Positions 7,519 to 16,578 of a DNA stretch of 64,000 nucleotides are shown in pieces; position 1 is the stretch's first letter, and each line of letters begins with the position of its first letter. The notes under the pieces are model-generated. The model had not been told where the DNA came from and did not search any database. It saw nothing but the letters and a program-made list of their open reading frames with translations. Both the position numbers and the translations under genes were made by a program. The stretch covers positions 1,984,001 to 2,048,000 of the forward strand of contig NZ_CP022990.1 in assembly GCF_002278075.1 (NCBI RefSeq), given 5' to 3'. The stretch is from Paraburkholderia aromaticivorans. Its GTDB lineage: Bacteria; Pseudomonadota; Gammaproteobacteria; Burkholderiales; Burkholderiaceae.

Positions 7519-8724
7519 ATGAATCTGGATCAGGAACGGCAAACCATTCGGAACGAGCTTGAAACGCTGCGCGCCAACGGGGCACGGCGGCAAGACCTTT
7601 CGCTCCATGCCTGCAAGCGGCTCTTTTTTGATCTTGGCATTCGCCCATCCATGGCAACCGTTCGCGATCTGACCCAGACCGGCAGCGCGAGCGACATCCC
7701 AAAAGACATCGACCACTTCTGGGAGCGCATTCGAAACGTGTCGCGCCTAAAAGTGGGGGCCGGCGCGATCCCCAAAGCGTTGGAAGATCGTGCCGGTGAG
7801 CTATTGGGCGCACTTTTCGAAGAAGCGGTCTCCCATGCGCGCGCCACGCTCGACGACGAACGCGAAGAAATGCGGGTGCAAATGGCCATCGCCGACCAGC
7901 GCGCACGAGAAGCCGAAATTCGCCAGCAAGCATCGGAAGACGCGATCAAGCGCAGCGAACTGCGAGCGGAGGCCGGCTGGGAACGCGTTCGGGCGCTGGA
8001 AGCCGAGCTTTCGAGCGCGACCACACACGGTAATGCTCATCAGGAAGGCTTACAGGCAACGGTGCGCCGGCTCGATCAAGAAAACGAAGCGCTTCGTCAA
8101 CGTCTCGACACTGAATTCGCGACCAATGCGACGCTACGGGACCGGATCGACGCCTTGCACGTCGAATTGCGCCAAAGTACCGAACACTATGCGCAACAGA
8201 TCAAGGATGCAGTTGCCGAGGCCGAGCGGCGCGTCAAGCCAATGCTGGTCGAGCTCGACTCCTTACGCAGCATGGCGGCGACTTATCAGTCCGGACTGCG
8301 CGACGCCAGCCGCAAAGAATTCGAGTTCATTCAGCAGATCGCCACGGCCAAGGCACGCGGCGACCGGTTGGAAGCCCAACTGCGTGAGCAATCCGACGAA
8401 GTGGATGCGCTGACGAAAGAGGTCGCCGTCCTGCGTGGCCGGCAAGGTATCGATCCGGCAGTCGCCGGCCTGCTCTGCTCGCTGGTCGAAGCCGGCCGGC
8501 TGACGGACGATGAGTTGAGGGCGATCGGCACCGCGGCGGATGGTCATGTCCCTCTACCGTTGCGCTGCCCCAAATGTGAAGAAGGTGAGCCCGAACTGTC
8601 GCAGGTAAATCACCGCTTCGAACTGCAATGTCCTGAGTGCGATCACTCGTCGGGTCTCGGCGAATCAAGGCTGGAGGCGGTTCGCCGGTTCCAGTCGAGC
8701 GGCTCGGTGACGGCGCCGGCATGA
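7519..8724 (+). CDS. KfrA-like DNA-binding coiled-coil protein with C-terminal zinc ribbon
   Basis: A 401-residue protein. The N-terminal 110 residues resemble the KfrA N-domain (a helix-turn-helix region near GIRPSMATVRDL followed by DIPKDIDHFWERIR). Residues of about 120-330 form a long, charged, heptad-rich coiled coil full of Glu, Arg and Ala. The C-terminus has a CPKC...CPEC zinc-ribbon pattern (Cys 350, 353, 371, 374), which I do not recall in classical KfrA. KfrA proteins are plasmid-encoded autorepressors thought to assist partition or nucleoid-like organisation. The position beside the origin fits a replicon-maintenance role. Two iteron-like repeats lie directly downstream. Confidence 0.75.
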   Translation: MNLDQERQTIRNELETLRANGARRQDLSLHACKRLFFDLGIRPSMATVRDLTQTGSASDIPKDIDHFWERIRNVSRLKVGAGAIPKALEDRAGELLGALFEEAVSHARATLDDEREEMRVQMAIADQRAREAEIRQQASEDAIKRSELRAEAGWERVRALEAELSSATTHGNAHQEGLQATVRRLDQENEALRQRLDTEFATNATLRDRIDALHVELRQSTEHYAQQIKDAVAEAERRVKPMLVELDSLRSMAATYQSGLRDASRKEFEFIQQIATAKARGDRLEAQLREQSDEVDALTKEVAVLRGRQGIDPAVAGLLCSLVEAGRLTDDELRAIGTAADGHVPLPLRCPKCEEGEPELSQVNHRFELQCPECDHSSGLGESRLEAVRRFQSSGSVTAPA

Positions 8725-8758
8725 CGAAGTGACGCAGTGCAATAGCGGATAAAGCGAC

Positions 8759-8802
8759 AAAGGTGAGGAAATTCGGGACTCGAAAGGTGAGGAGTTTCAG
8801 GA
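8759..8802 (+). repeat. Two iteron-like elements in inverted orientation
   Basis: AAAGGTGAGGAAATTCGGGA (8759-8778) and AAAGGTGAGGAGTTTCAGGA (8783-8802) are reverse-complement versions of the origin iterons, spaced 24 bp, between the stop codons of the convergent KfrA-like and recombinase-like genes. Repeat polarity therefore flips somewhere between 7135 and 8759. Confidence 0.85.
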
Positions 8803-9879
8803 CTCGCCAGCTCCCCTTTTCCTCGTCGAACGCCCGTCGCGCCTAGGTGCGGCCAACGGCGGTACAGCCGGATCCGGAACGTCGGCGGCCGGGGAATCCT
8901 GCTGATCCATCCAGTTTTGCCACGCGCGATACAGGCGGTTCGCCGACACCGCCTGCACAAATCCCAACCATTGCCCGACCAGTTCCGCCTCGACCCCGCT
9001 CTCGAACAGATCCGCTGCGAACGTGTTGCGCAACGTCTGCGGACTGGCCCGCGACGCCCGCGACGCGGCAATTCCGGCCCCGTCGATCAAGGCGTCGACC
9101 GCGCGCAGCATGGTGGCCTTATGCATCGGACGTCCAGAGGGAGACGCGGGAAAAACCAGATTGCCGGCCAGTTCCGAAAGACGTCTTTCCGCGAGCCACG
9201 CATCGAGAATGGCTGCGGCGAAGGGCGCGAGCCGTGTGCGCCGCGTGAGCATTGGATTCGGCGACTCGATTGTCACCCAGGGCGAGCCGCCATTCACGCA
9301 ACTAACCGGAAGCGCAGCGGCTTCGCCGGTTTTCAGTCCGCCCCCGAGGAACACCGCAATCAATGCACGGTCGCGCCGCTCACGCCAGCGCTGCGCCTTG
9401 GACAAACTCGGCAATGGTGAAAATAGATGGGCAATCAACGCGGTTCGTTCGGGGTGGCTGAGAAAGCCGGTGGGCTCGTTATCGCGTGCGTTGCGCCACG
9501 CTGCTTCTCCATCCTGAGCAATAAAGCGCGCAGGATTTGTCGAAGCGGATTCGATTTCGCGCACATGGTCGAGTACGCGTTCGATCAGCCGCAAATACCG
9601 CACGCGCTGCGTTTTTCGGACCTCAAGTCCGGCGACGAATTCAGCGATCGTGTGAGCATCCACGGTGACCAGACTCTTCTGGCGTATGCCCAGCCAATCG
9701 AGAAAAAGCCCCCATTGCGCCTGATAGACTTCAGCGGAAGAACGTCGGAAATGCTGCTTGGCAAGCCACGCGTCGAAGGCAATTTGCGGGTCGCGACGCC
9801 AGTCGTCACGTTGTTGATCAAAGAGATCCGTGGACGGCGTGGGTCGCGGGACAGGGTCGTTCAGATGAGGAGGTGACAT
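8797..9879 (-). CDS. Tyrosine-recombinase-like protein with degenerate active site
   Basis: A 360-residue protein using the ATG at 9879. A longer reading frame upstream overlaps the next gene and looks spurious. The N-terminal SAM-like DNA-binding domain (about 30-115) and C-terminal catalytic fold (about 140-320) resemble XerC/D and phage integrases. However, of the expected R-H-R-H-Y residues only Arg284 (SPQTLRNTF) and Tyr317 (NRLYRAW) remain. The first Arg is Lys183 (GGGLKTGEAAAL), the box II His is Gln281, and the box III His is Phe307 (WLGF). It may bind DNA without recombining it, or be a diverged dimer resolvase. It probably shares a transcript with the upstream unknown gene (58-bp gap). 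Confidence 0.78.
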   Translation of the reverse strand: MSPPHLNDPVPRPTPSTDLFDQQRDDWRRDPQIAFDAWLAKQHFRRSSAEVYQAQWGLFLDWLGIRQKSLVTVDAHTIAEFVAGLEVRKTQRVRYLRLIERVLDHVREIESASTNPARFIAQDGEAAWRNARDNEPTGFLSHPERTALIAHLFSPLPSLSKAQRWRERRDRALIAVFLGGGLKTGEAAALPVSCVNGGSPWVTIESPNPMLTRRTRLAPFAAAILDAWLAERRLSELAGNLVFPASPSGRPMHKATMLRAVDALIDGAGIAASRASRASPQTLRNTFAADLFESGVEAELVGQWLGFVQAVSANRLYRAWQNWMDQQDSPAADVPDPAVPPLAAPRRDGRSTRKRGAGES

Positions 9880-9937
9880 GCGCCAATTTTCCGTTAGTTG
9901 CACCCATTTTAGGCGGCAACTCATAGAAACGCAGCCT

Positions 9938-10336
9938 TCAGTCGCCCCATGCGCGTGCGCGCTTGAGGGGAGCGTTCTGGGACGACGGTTTGGCAGCGCG
10001 GCGTGCCGCCTCTTCGTACGCGCTGACTGCGAACGCGAACACCGCGGGTAGCGCGGTGGAGGTGCCGAAGTCCACCGCCTCATCCGTTTCCGGATAGGGC
10101 AGATCGGATGGCCGTTGAAACAGCCCCAGCATGAGTGCGTCGTGCCGGCTGGCAAACCCGAGGTCCGCGAGCGCCTCGGCCTCAATCGCATGCAGCAAAC
10201 GCCAGGTGAGCGGCACCTCCTGCACGATGTAGCGCGCAGCGATATTGCGCACGATGCGTTCGAGATCACGCGCTGCAGTTTGATAGCGCAGCGCGGCCAG
10301 AGCGTGGTCGGTCGAGTCGGTTATCAGGTTGTTCAT
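9938..10336 (-). CDS. Unknown protein, possibly SOS-controlled
   Basis: A 132-residue soluble protein starting MNNLITDSTDHAL. The ATG at 10336 has a TGGAG ribosome site seven bases upstream, so the longer frame to 10369 is not needed. It is largely helical in appearance, with an alanine-rich C-terminal half, and I recognise no family. It precedes the recombinase-like gene by 58 bp on the same strand. A LexA-box-like palindrome lies 25 bp upstream. Its place near the origin suggests a replicon-associated function, but nothing in the sequence identifies it. Confidence 0.65.
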   Translation of the reverse strand: MNNLITDSTDHALAALRYQTAARDLERIVRNIAARYIVQEVPLTWRLLHAIEAEALADLGFASRHDALMLGLFQRPSDLPYPETDEAVDFGTSTALPAVFAFAVSAYEEAARRAAKPSSQNAPLKRARAWGD

Positions 10337-10361
10337 GATCGGCTCCAGTCGATACCCTGTA

Positions 10362-10377
10362 CTGTACAAATATACAG
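10362..10377. promoter_or_regulatory. LexA-box-like palindrome
   Basis: CTGTACAAATATACAG fits the CTGT-N8-ACAG pattern of LexA operators in gamma- and betaproteobacteria, with an A+T-rich centre. It lies 25 bp upstream of the unknown gene and would place it and the recombinase-like gene under SOS control. Confidence 0.6.
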
Positions 10378-10449
10378 TGTTCGGCGCAACCTCGTCCGCT
10401 GTTCCGATTCCGCCAACTACTAGCTACGGTGCGCCCGACTACGCGGCGC

Positions 10450-11088
10450 TCAGCCGTGTATGACCACGAGCAGCGCCTTCGCTTCGCCCTTGCCGGCGTT
10501 GCGGATTGCATGCGGCTCGTCGGCGACATAGCGCGCGGTGTCCGCCGCCTTGAGCCGTTTCGTCGTGCCGGCCGCCTCGATCTCGATCGATCCCTGCAAC
10601 ACGGTCAGGTGCTCGCGCGTGCCGGGCTCGTGCGCGTTCGAGGCCAACGCTCCGCCCGGCTGCAGCGTCAATTCATACCACTCGAACTTGCCGGCCAGCT
10701 CGATGGGCCCCCACACGCGCAACTGGTACTTGGCGTCGTGCCCGCTCAACGTGGGAATCTCGTGCGGACCAGAGACGGCGATCGCTTCCGGGGCCTTTTG
10801 CGGCGCGAACAGCGAATCGAGACTGACGCCGAGTGCGTTGGTCAACCGCCAGGCGACCGCAATGGTCGGATTGGCCTTGTCGCGTTCGATCTCCGAGAGC
10901 ATCGATTTCGACACGCCGGCTGCGCGCGACAGGTCGTCGAGCGTCATGCGCCGTTCAGCGCGCAAACGCTGAATCTGTTCGCCGACGCGCGGCGGCGCCG
11001 CGATTGCGGAGACCGCGGCTGCGCCTGAGCCGGGTGCCGCGTTGACCGCGGCCCGGCGGATACCCGAACTTGCCATTTCCTGACCCAT
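10450..11088 (-). CDS. XRE-family regulator with C-terminal cupin domain
   Basis: A 212-residue protein. A helix-turn-helix sits at about residues 35-90 (LRAERRMTLDDLSRAAGVSK, then SEIERDKANPT) and a small cupin beta-barrel at about 115-212 (HEPGTREHLTVLQGSIE). Regulators of this build (PuuR/SutR-like) sense small metabolites through the cupin. It is divergent from kbl-tdh across 148 bp, so it probably controls threonine catabolism and itself. The first 33 residues are alanine-rich and of no clear role. Confidence 0.85.
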   Translation of the reverse strand: MGQEMASSGIRRAAVNAAPGSGAAAVSAIAAPPRVGEQIQRLRAERRMTLDDLSRAAGVSKSMLSEIERDKANPTIAVAWRLTNALGVSLDSLFAPQKAPEAIAVSGPHEIPTLSGHDAKYQLRVWGPIELAGKFEWYELTLQPGGALASNAHEPGTREHLTVLQGSIEIEAAGTTKRLKAADTARYVADEPHAIRNAGKGEAKALLVVIHG

Positions 11089-11109
11089 CGTTTAGAGTTG
11101 TTCGACATA

Positions 11110-11142
11110 CCGGATTTTAGTTCGAAAAAACGAAAATATCCG
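11110..11142. promoter_or_regulatory. Imperfect inverted repeat in the regulator-kbl intergenic region
   Basis: An inner TTCG-A6-CGAA (11121-11134) lies within an outer CGGATTTT...AAAATATCCG pair. The A+T-rich dyad lies between the divergent genes and is a plausible operator for the cupin regulator. Confidence 0.4.
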
Positions 11143-11236
11143 ATAAAACTGACAGCCGACTATAACAGGCCGCTCCGTCGTCGCATATGCCGAACACGCT
11201 GACACGGGCGCTTTCACCCATTCAGGAGTCTGGTTC

Positions 11237-12436
11237 ATGCGTGACCTTTACCTTGCCCATTTGCGCGACACCCTCGAGCAGATTCGCGCTGACGGCTTTT
11301 ACAAGAACGAACGCGTGATCGCCAGCCCGCAATCGGCTGACATTCGTCTTGCCAACGGCACGGCCGTGCTCAACTTTTGCGCGAACAACTACCTGGGCCT
11401 CGCCGACGACGCCCGGTTGATCGAGGCCGCCAAGCAAGGTCTGGATAGCGACGGCTTCGGCATGGCGTCGGTACGCTTCATTTGCGGCACGCAGACCGTG
11501 CACAAAGAGCTGGAAAAAGCGCTCGCCGCGTTTTTGCAAACCGACGACTGCATCCTCTACTCCAGTTGCTTCGACGCAAACGGCGGCCTGTTCGAAACAC
11601 TGCTCGACGAAAACGACGCGATCATCAGCGACGAACTGAATCACGCGAGCATCATCGACGGTGTGCGGCTTTCGAAGGCGAAACGCTTTCGCTACAAGAA
11701 CAACGATCTCGCCGATCTCGAAGCAAAGCTGATCGAAGCAGACGCTGCCGGTGCGCGCTTCAAACTGATTGCCACGGACGGCGTGTTCTCCATGGACGGC
11801 ATCATCGCCGACCTCGCCGGCATCTGCGATCTGGCCGACCGTTACGGCGCGCTCGTGATGGTCGACGACTCGCATGCGGTGGGTTTTGTCGGCGACCATG
11901 GACGCGGCACGCCGGAACATTGCGGCGTGCTGTCGCGCGTCGACATCATCACCGGCACGCTGGGCAAAGCATTGGGCGGCGCATCGGGCGGCTACGTGGC
12001 CGCGCGCAAGGAGATCGTGGAGTTGCTCCGGCAGCGCTCACGTCCCTATCTGTTTTCGAACACGCTGACGCCGAGCATTGCCGCGGCATCGCTAAAGGTG
12101 CTCGAACTGCTGGCCAGCGAGGAAGGTGCCCAGCTGCGCGCGCGCGTGCGAGAAAACGGCGCTCACTTCCGCGGCAAGATGAGCGCGCTCGGCTTCACAC
12201 TCGTGCCCGGCGAACACCCGATCATTCCGGTCATGCTCGGCGACGCGCAACTGGCTTCGAAAATGGCCGATGCGCTCCTGAAGGAAGGGGTCTATGTGAT
12301 CGGCTTCTCGTTCCCGGTGGTGCCGAAAGGGCGCGCGCGCATTCGCACACAAATGAGCGCCGCACATACGCGCGAGCAGATCGACCGGGCGGTGGATGCA
12401 TTCGCGCGCGTCGGCCGTGAACTCGGCGTGATCTGA
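11237..12436 (+). CDS. kbl: Glycine C-acetyltransferase (2-amino-3-ketobutyrate CoA ligase)
   Basis: A 399-residue PLP enzyme of the alpha-oxoamine synthase family that cleaves 2-amino-3-ketobutyrate with CoA into glycine and acetyl-Co[14 protein letters not shown] near the N-terminus, [11 protein letters not shown] (cofactor Asp and His) and [10 protein letters not shown] (PLP lysine) are all present, and length matches E. coli Kbl. A ribosome site (TCAGGAG) precedes the ATG. It is followed by tdh after 13 bp, the classical order of the threonine dehydrogenase pathway. Confidence 0.96.
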   Translation: MRDLYLAHLRDTLEQIRADGFYKNERVIASPQSADIRLANGTAVLNFCANNYLGLADDARLIEAAKQGLDSDGFGMASVRFICGTQTVHKELEKALAAFLQTDDCILYSSCFDANGGLFETLLDENDAIISDELNHASIIDGVRLSKAKRFRYKNNDLADLEAKLIEADAAGARFKLIATDGVFSMDGIIADLAGICDLADRYGALVMVDDSHAVGFVGDHGRGTPEHCGVLSRVDIITGTLGKALGGASGGYVAARKEIVELLRQRSRPYLFSNTLTPSIAAASLKVLELLASEEGAQLRARVRENGAHFRGKMSALGFTLVPGEHPIIPVMLGDAQLASKMADALLKEGVYVIGFSFPVVPKGRARIRTQMSAAHTREQIDRAVDAFARVGRELGVI

Positions 12437-12449
12437 TACGGAGGCGCAC

Positions 12450-13481
12450 ATGAAAGCATTGGCAAAACTCGAACGCGCTCCCGGGCTCACGCTTACGGAC
12501 GTCAAGAAACCCGAAGTCGGCCACAACGACGTGATGATCCGGATCACGCGCACCGCGATCTGCGGCACCGACATTCATATCTGGAAGTGGGACGACTGGG
12601 CGCAGAAAACGATTCCCGTGCCGATGCATGTCGGCCACGAATACGTGGGTGAAATCGTCGAGATGGGCCAGGAAGTACGCGGCTTTGCGATCGGCGATCG
12701 CGTGTCGGGCGAAGGACATATCACGTGCGGCTTCTGTCGCAACTGTCGGGCCGGCCGCAGGCATTTGTGCCGCAATACGGTGGGCGTCGGCGTGAATCGT
12801 GAAGGCGCGTTCGCCGAGTATCTGGTGATTCCGGCCTTCAACGCGTTCAAGATTCCGCCCGAGATTTCCGACGACCTCGCCGCGATTTTCGATCCGTTCG
12901 GCAACGCCACGCATACCGCGCTGTCGTTCAATCTGGTCGGCGAGGACGTGTTGATTACCGGCGCCGGACCCATCGGCATCATGGCCGTGGCGATCGCCAG
13001 ACATGTCGGCGCGCGCAATGTCGTGATTACCGACGTCAACGACTATCGCCTCGAACTCGCGCGCAAGATGGGCGCGACGCGTGCGGTCAACGTCTCGCGC
13101 GAATCATTACGCGACGTGATGGCGGACCTGCACATGACGGAAGGTTTCGACGTCGGGCTGGAAATGTCCGGTGTGCCGAGCGCATTCACCGGCATGCTCG
13201 AAGCGATGAACCACGGCGGCAAGATCGCGCTGCTCGGCATTCCGCCCGCGCAGACCGCAATCGACTGGACTCAGGTGATCTTTAAAGGCCTCGAAATCAA
13301 GGGTATTTATGGGCGCGAGATGTTCGAGACCTGGTACAAGATGGTCGCGATGCTGCAAAGCGGCCTGGATCTCTCGCCGATTCTCACGCACCATTTCAAG
13401 GTCGACGATTATCGCGAAGCGTTTGCCACGATGCTCTCAGGCGAGAGTGGCAAGGTGATTCTCGACTGGACCGCCGCGTGA
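12450..13481 (+). CDS. tdh: L-threonine 3-dehydrogenase
   Basis: A 343-residue zinc-dependent medium-chain dehydrogenase that oxidises L-threonine to 2-amino-3-ketobutyrate with NAD+. The catalytic zinc site is visible as CGTDIHIW and HVGHEYVGE, the structural zinc site as [15 protein letters not shown], and the Rossmann motif as [13 protein letters not shown]. Length equals the family norm. GGAGG precedes the ATG, and the gene is surely co-transcribed with kbl. Confidence 0.97.
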   Translation: MKALAKLERAPGLTLTDVKKPEVGHNDVMIRITRTAICGTDIHIWKWDDWAQKTIPVPMHVGHEYVGEIVEMGQEVRGFAIGDRVSGEGHITCGFCRNCRAGRRHLCRNTVGVGVNREGAFAEYLVIPAFNAFKIPPEISDDLAAIFDPFGNATHTALSFNLVGEDVLITGAGPIGIMAVAIARHVGARNVVITDVNDYRLELARKMGATRAVNVSRESLRDVMADLHMTEGFDVGLEMSGVPSAFTGMLEAMNHGGKIALLGIPPAQTAIDWTQVIFKGLEIKGIYGREMFETWYKMVAMLQSGLDLSPILTHHFKVDDYREAFATMLSGESGKVILDWTAA

Positions 13482-13596
13482 CGCGTGAGCTAGCACGCCG
13501 ACGCGCGCTTGCGCGCGTCATTGCTCGCAATCGCGAGTCGCCAATCGCCAGCCGCAGCGCCCAGTACAAACGCTCAGCCCGACGCCCGCTCCGCGC

Positions 13597-14247
13597 TCAC
13601 CCGCCTGCGGGCGTTTTAACGAACTCGGCCTGAATGCGCACATGAATGTCGTCGCCGACGGCGGGATACCACGTTGCCAAACCGAATCTGGCGCGGCTGA
13701 AATGTCCCTCGGCGGAAAAACCGAGCGTGTCTTTTTTCGTAAGCGGATCCGGGGCAAAACCGTTGAAGGTGACGTCGAGCGTGACCGGTTGCGTGATGTC
13801 GCGAATCGTCAGATCGCCGGTCAACGTGCCGCGAGACTCGCCGGTCCGCTCAAACCGCGTGCTGGCGAAGCGGATCTGCGGATAGCGCTCCACGTCGAGC
13901 ATGCTGTTGCCCTTCACCATTTTGTCCAGCAGTGGCACGTTCGTATCGATGCTCGCGGCGTCGATCGTGACCGACGTCGTGCTCTTGTCCAGACCGCCTT
14001 CGTTCCAGTCGAGCTCCCCCTTCTTGCGATCGAAGCGCGCCGTAAAGCGTGAATACTTGAAGTGATCGATGTCGAAGGTGATGCTGCAATGATCCGGATC
14101 GATTTCATAGCGGCCGGGTGGCACGCGCGCTTCGTTCTGGCTGACCGAATGCGTGAGCACTTGCACGGGCGTGCAGGCCGTCGCCGTTAGCAGCGTTGCG
14201 CTGAGCAAGGCGCGCACGAACGTGGCGCGGAGAGTCAGAGTACTCAT
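13597..14247 (-). CDS. YceI-family periplasmic protein, probable lipoprotein
   Basis: A 216-residue protein from the ATG at 14247 (GGGAAC ribosome site); the frame extends 22 residues further upstream without need. The hydrophobic leader ends in TATAC, a possible lipobox. The rest is the YceI lipocalin-like barrel (YEIDPDHCSITFDIDHFKYS; GDLTIRDITQPVTLDVTFNG; GFSAEGHFSRARFGL). YceI proteins bind isoprenoid-like lipids in the periplasm; the physiological role is unclear. It is convergent with tdh and divergent from a TetR gene, which may regulate it. Confidence 0.88.
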   Translation of the reverse strand: MSTLTLRATFVRALLSATLLTATACTPVQVLTHSVSQNEARVPPGRYEIDPDHCSITFDIDHFKYSRFTARFDRKKGELDWNEGGLDKSTTSVTIDAASIDTNVPLLDKMVKGNSMLDVERYPQIRFASTRFERTGESRGTLTGDLTIRDITQPVTLDVTFNGFAPDPLTKKDTLGFSAEGHFSRARFGLATWYPAVGDDIHVRIQAEFVKTPAGG

Positions 14248-14354
14248 GAAGTTCGTTCCCATTGATCGATCGTGCTCAAGATAGCAGTTCGCGCCCGCGG
14301 CCCGCAAAACCAAAAAAACTTGACGATGTAGAATGATCGTTCTACCCTTCGTCC

Positions 14355-15020
14355 ATGGCTACCGAATCTCACACTGAAGCAGTCCTGCCCGGCAGCGCGC
14401 GCGAGCGGCTACTAGACGCGGCTGAAGCGTTGATCTACGCCGGCGGCATTCACGCGACCGGCGTGGACGCGATCGTCAAGCAGTCCGGCACCGCGCGCAA
14501 AAGTTTTTATACACATTTCGAATCGAAAGACGCGCTCGTGGCGGCCGCGCTCGACCGGCGCGACGAACGTTGGATGAACTGGTTTATCACCGGCACGCAA
14601 GGGCACGGCAAGACGGCGCGCAAACGTCTGTTGGGCATGTTCGAGGTGCTGCGCGAATGGTTTGCATCGGAAGGTTTTCACGGTTGCGCGTTTCTGAATG
14701 CGTCCGGTGAGATCGCCTCAGCGGACGATCCGATCCGGATCGTCGCGCGCCACCACAAGGAACGCCTGCTGGCGTTCGTGCGAACCGAATGCGACGAATT
14801 CGCGGCGGCCTCGGGCATGGACGCCCGCCGCGCCGCGCGCCTGTCGCGTCAATGGTTGATCCTGCTCGACGGCGCGATCGCCGTCGCACTGGTAAGCGGC
14901 GAGCCCGATGCGGCGCTCGACGCGCAAGCTGCAGCCCAAGTCCTGCTCGACGCGCAGTGTGCGAGCGAGGCAGGCACGGCGCCAAGCAAACGACCGCCAT
15001 CCCGGCGAACCGCAACCTGA
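14355..15020 (+). CDS. TetR-family transcriptional regulator
   Basis: A 221-residue TetR protein. The helix-turn-helix lies at about residues 18-65 (ARERLLDAAEALIYAGG, then GTARKSFYTHFESKDALVAAAL). The ligand-binding domain is of the LmrA/YxaF-like type. The tail after residue 200 is disordered and basic. It is followed after 13 bp by an NTF2-like gene, probably one transcript, and is divergent from the yceI gene. Effector unknown. Confidence 0.88.
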   Translation: MATESHTEAVLPGSARERLLDAAEALIYAGGIHATGVDAIVKQSGTARKSFYTHFESKDALVAAALDRRDERWMNWFITGTQGHGKTARKRLLGMFEVLREWFASEGFHGCAFLNASGEIASADDPIRIVARHHKERLLAFVRTECDEFAAASGMDARRAARLSRQWLILLDGAIAVALVSGEPDAALDAQAAAQVLLDAQCASEAGTAPSKRPPSRRTAT

Positions 15021-15033
15021 CTGAGGAACCATC

Positions 15034-15513
15034 ATGGCCGAACCGATCGAAACCCGCCCGCCGCTGCCGCCCTTCACGCGCGAAACCGCGATCCAGAAAG
15101 TGCGCGGCGCGGAAGACGGCTGGAATACCCGCGATCCCGAGCGCGTGTCGCTCGTCTACACGCAGGACAGCGTATGGCGCAACCGTGCCGAGTTCACGCA
15201 TGGTCGCGCGGAGATTGTCGCGCTATTGCGCCGCAAATGGGCGAGGGAACTCGACTACCGTTTAATCAAGGAACTGTGGGCGTTCACCGATAACCGCATT
15301 GCCGTACGCTTTGCCTACGAATGGCACGACGATTCGAACAACTGGTTCCGCTCCTACGGCAATGAGAACTGGGAGTTCAACGAGCATGGACTGATGGCGC
15401 GCCGTCATGCCAGCATCAACGATATGCCGATCCGCGAAGCCGACCGCCTTTTCCATTGGCCGCTTGGCCGCCGCCCCGACGATCATCCGGGTCTGTCCGA
15501 TCTCGGTCTTTGA
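15034..15513 (+). CDS. NTF2-like (SnoaL/DUF1348) protein
   Basis: A 159-residue protein of the nuclear-transport-factor-2 fold with the DUF1348 pattern ([13 protein letters not shown], then [18 protein letters not shown] and [18 protein letters not shown]). Members are small cytosolic enzymes or binding proteins of mostly unknown substrate. It follows the TetR gene closely and is probably its target. Confidence 0.85.
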   Translation: MAEPIETRPPLPPFTRETAIQKVRGAEDGWNTRDPERVSLVYTQDSVWRNRAEFTHGRAEIVALLRRKWARELDYRLIKELWAFTDNRIAVRFAYEWHDDSNNWFRSYGNENWEFNEHGLMARRHASINDMPIREADRLFHWPLGRRPDDHPGLSDLGL

Positions 15514-15723
15514 TCCGCACGGCGAACGCCTGATGCGCGTTCACCGCTTCGACACAGGTTCTCCGCTATGGTTGCGTCTGCGCTGACGGGCACGTCTTGT
15601 GCCCGGGCGCCCGAGCGTGTCCTCAACATCGCGCTGAAGGGTTGAGGTACAGTGCGCGACGGACGGCAAGCAACCCTACCAGAACACGGATGGCGCCGGC
15701 GCTCGACCGGTGGCGGAGAGGAC

Positions 15724-16242
15724 ATGCATTTTCGGCAGATCAACAAGAATATCCGACGCGCAGCGGTTGCGTTTGTGGCGAGTCTCGCGGCGGCGTCCGC
15801 CGCTCATGCGGGCAATTGGTGCGATGGTGGTATATGGGTCGACGCCATGCTGGGTTCGTATCACATCAACCCTGACCCGAACACCCATTTCGAGCAGTTC
15901 AATCCGGGGCTCGGCGTCGAATGCTGGCTCAATAACCAATGGGCGCTGACCGCCGGCGGCTTTCGCAATTCGCTGCGCCGGCCTTCTTATTACGGCGGCG
16001 GTGTGTGGGCGCCGGAGTTCGCGCATTGGGGCATCGTGCGGATCGCGGCGATCGGCGGAATCATCTCGGGCTATAACTATGGCAACTGGGGTTTGGGCTC
16101 CCATCATACGATCGGTCCGGTGGTCGCGCCGATCGTCATGGTCGAATACAAGCGCGTAGGCGCGAACTTCATTGTGATTCCGCCGATCCCGTCGGACGAT
16201 CTGCCGTTCACGATCGGGTTTCAGTTGAAGGTCAAGTTCTGA
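15724..16242 (+). CDS. Predicted outer-membrane beta-barrel-type protein
   Basis: A 172-residue protein from the ATG at 15724, preceded by GGAGAGG; the longer frame from 15652 has no ribosome site. An N-terminal signal peptide ends near SAAHAG. The mature part alternates aromatic and small residues (WVDAMLGSYHINP, WALTAGGFRN, GYNYGNWGLGSHH) and ends in LKVKF, a terminal Phe as in outer-membrane barrels. The single cysteines near the start and middle could pair. It resembles small PagP/LpxR-like or OmpW-like barrels in character only. I assign no function. Confidence 0.65.
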   Translation: MHFRQINKNIRRAAVAFVASLAAASAAHAGNWCDGGIWVDAMLGSYHINPDPNTHFEQFNPGLGVECWLNNQWALTAGGFRNSLRRPSYYGGGVWAPEFAHWGIVRIAAIGGIISGYNYGNWGLGSHHTIGPVVAPIVMVEYKRVGANFIVIPPIPSDDLPFTIGFQLKVKF

Positions 16243-16578
16243 CACGGATCGTCACCTTGAGAAATAAGGAGCGACCGCGCCTTTGGGCAATCCGGAAGGT
16301 CGCCCAACAAATCACGCCGGAATAAGCCTTCGTCAATCTGGCAAAGGTGAGACGTTCCAGGAGGTCGCCTGCAGGAAGGCGAGAAATACCAGCAGATGAG
16401 TCTGCCACGACACGGGCGGAACCGGTCTGACAGTCGATGCTTCAGACGGCCACGATGATCGCGGTGCGCCATATCCGCGTACTACAAGGTGGAAACCGTC
16501 ATTGCTACGATCAGCCGCAGGGTTCTCGTATTCCGCGAGATAGCCCCTTTTGGTATTCCACCTTTTGGAGCATCAATC
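16243..16578. other. Intergenic region upstream of the effector-like gene
   Basis: It contains one iteron-like element (16343-16362). I see no TTCG-N16-TTCG (hrp-II/PIP-type) box and no strong sigma-70 promoter. An alternative in-frame GTG at 16489 would extend the effector by 30 residues. Confidence 0.5.
16343..16362 (+). repeat. Isolated iteron-like element, TTCCAGGA subtype
   Basis: AAAGGTGAGACGTTCCAGGA. It has the same AAAGGTGAG core and length as the elements at 8759 and 20320, and ends in TTCCAGGA like the cluster downstream of the effector-like gene. Confidence 0.8.

Noticed and set aside
8797..10269. A 490-residue form of the recombinase-like protein
   Set aside because: The extra 130 residues overlap the upstream gene in another frame and have no integrase character; the ATG at 9879 gives a normal-length protein.
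16243..16578. hrp-II/PIP-type box upstream of the effector-like gene
   Set aside because: I looked for TTCG-N16-TTCG and did not find it, so type III regulation is not supported by the promoter.
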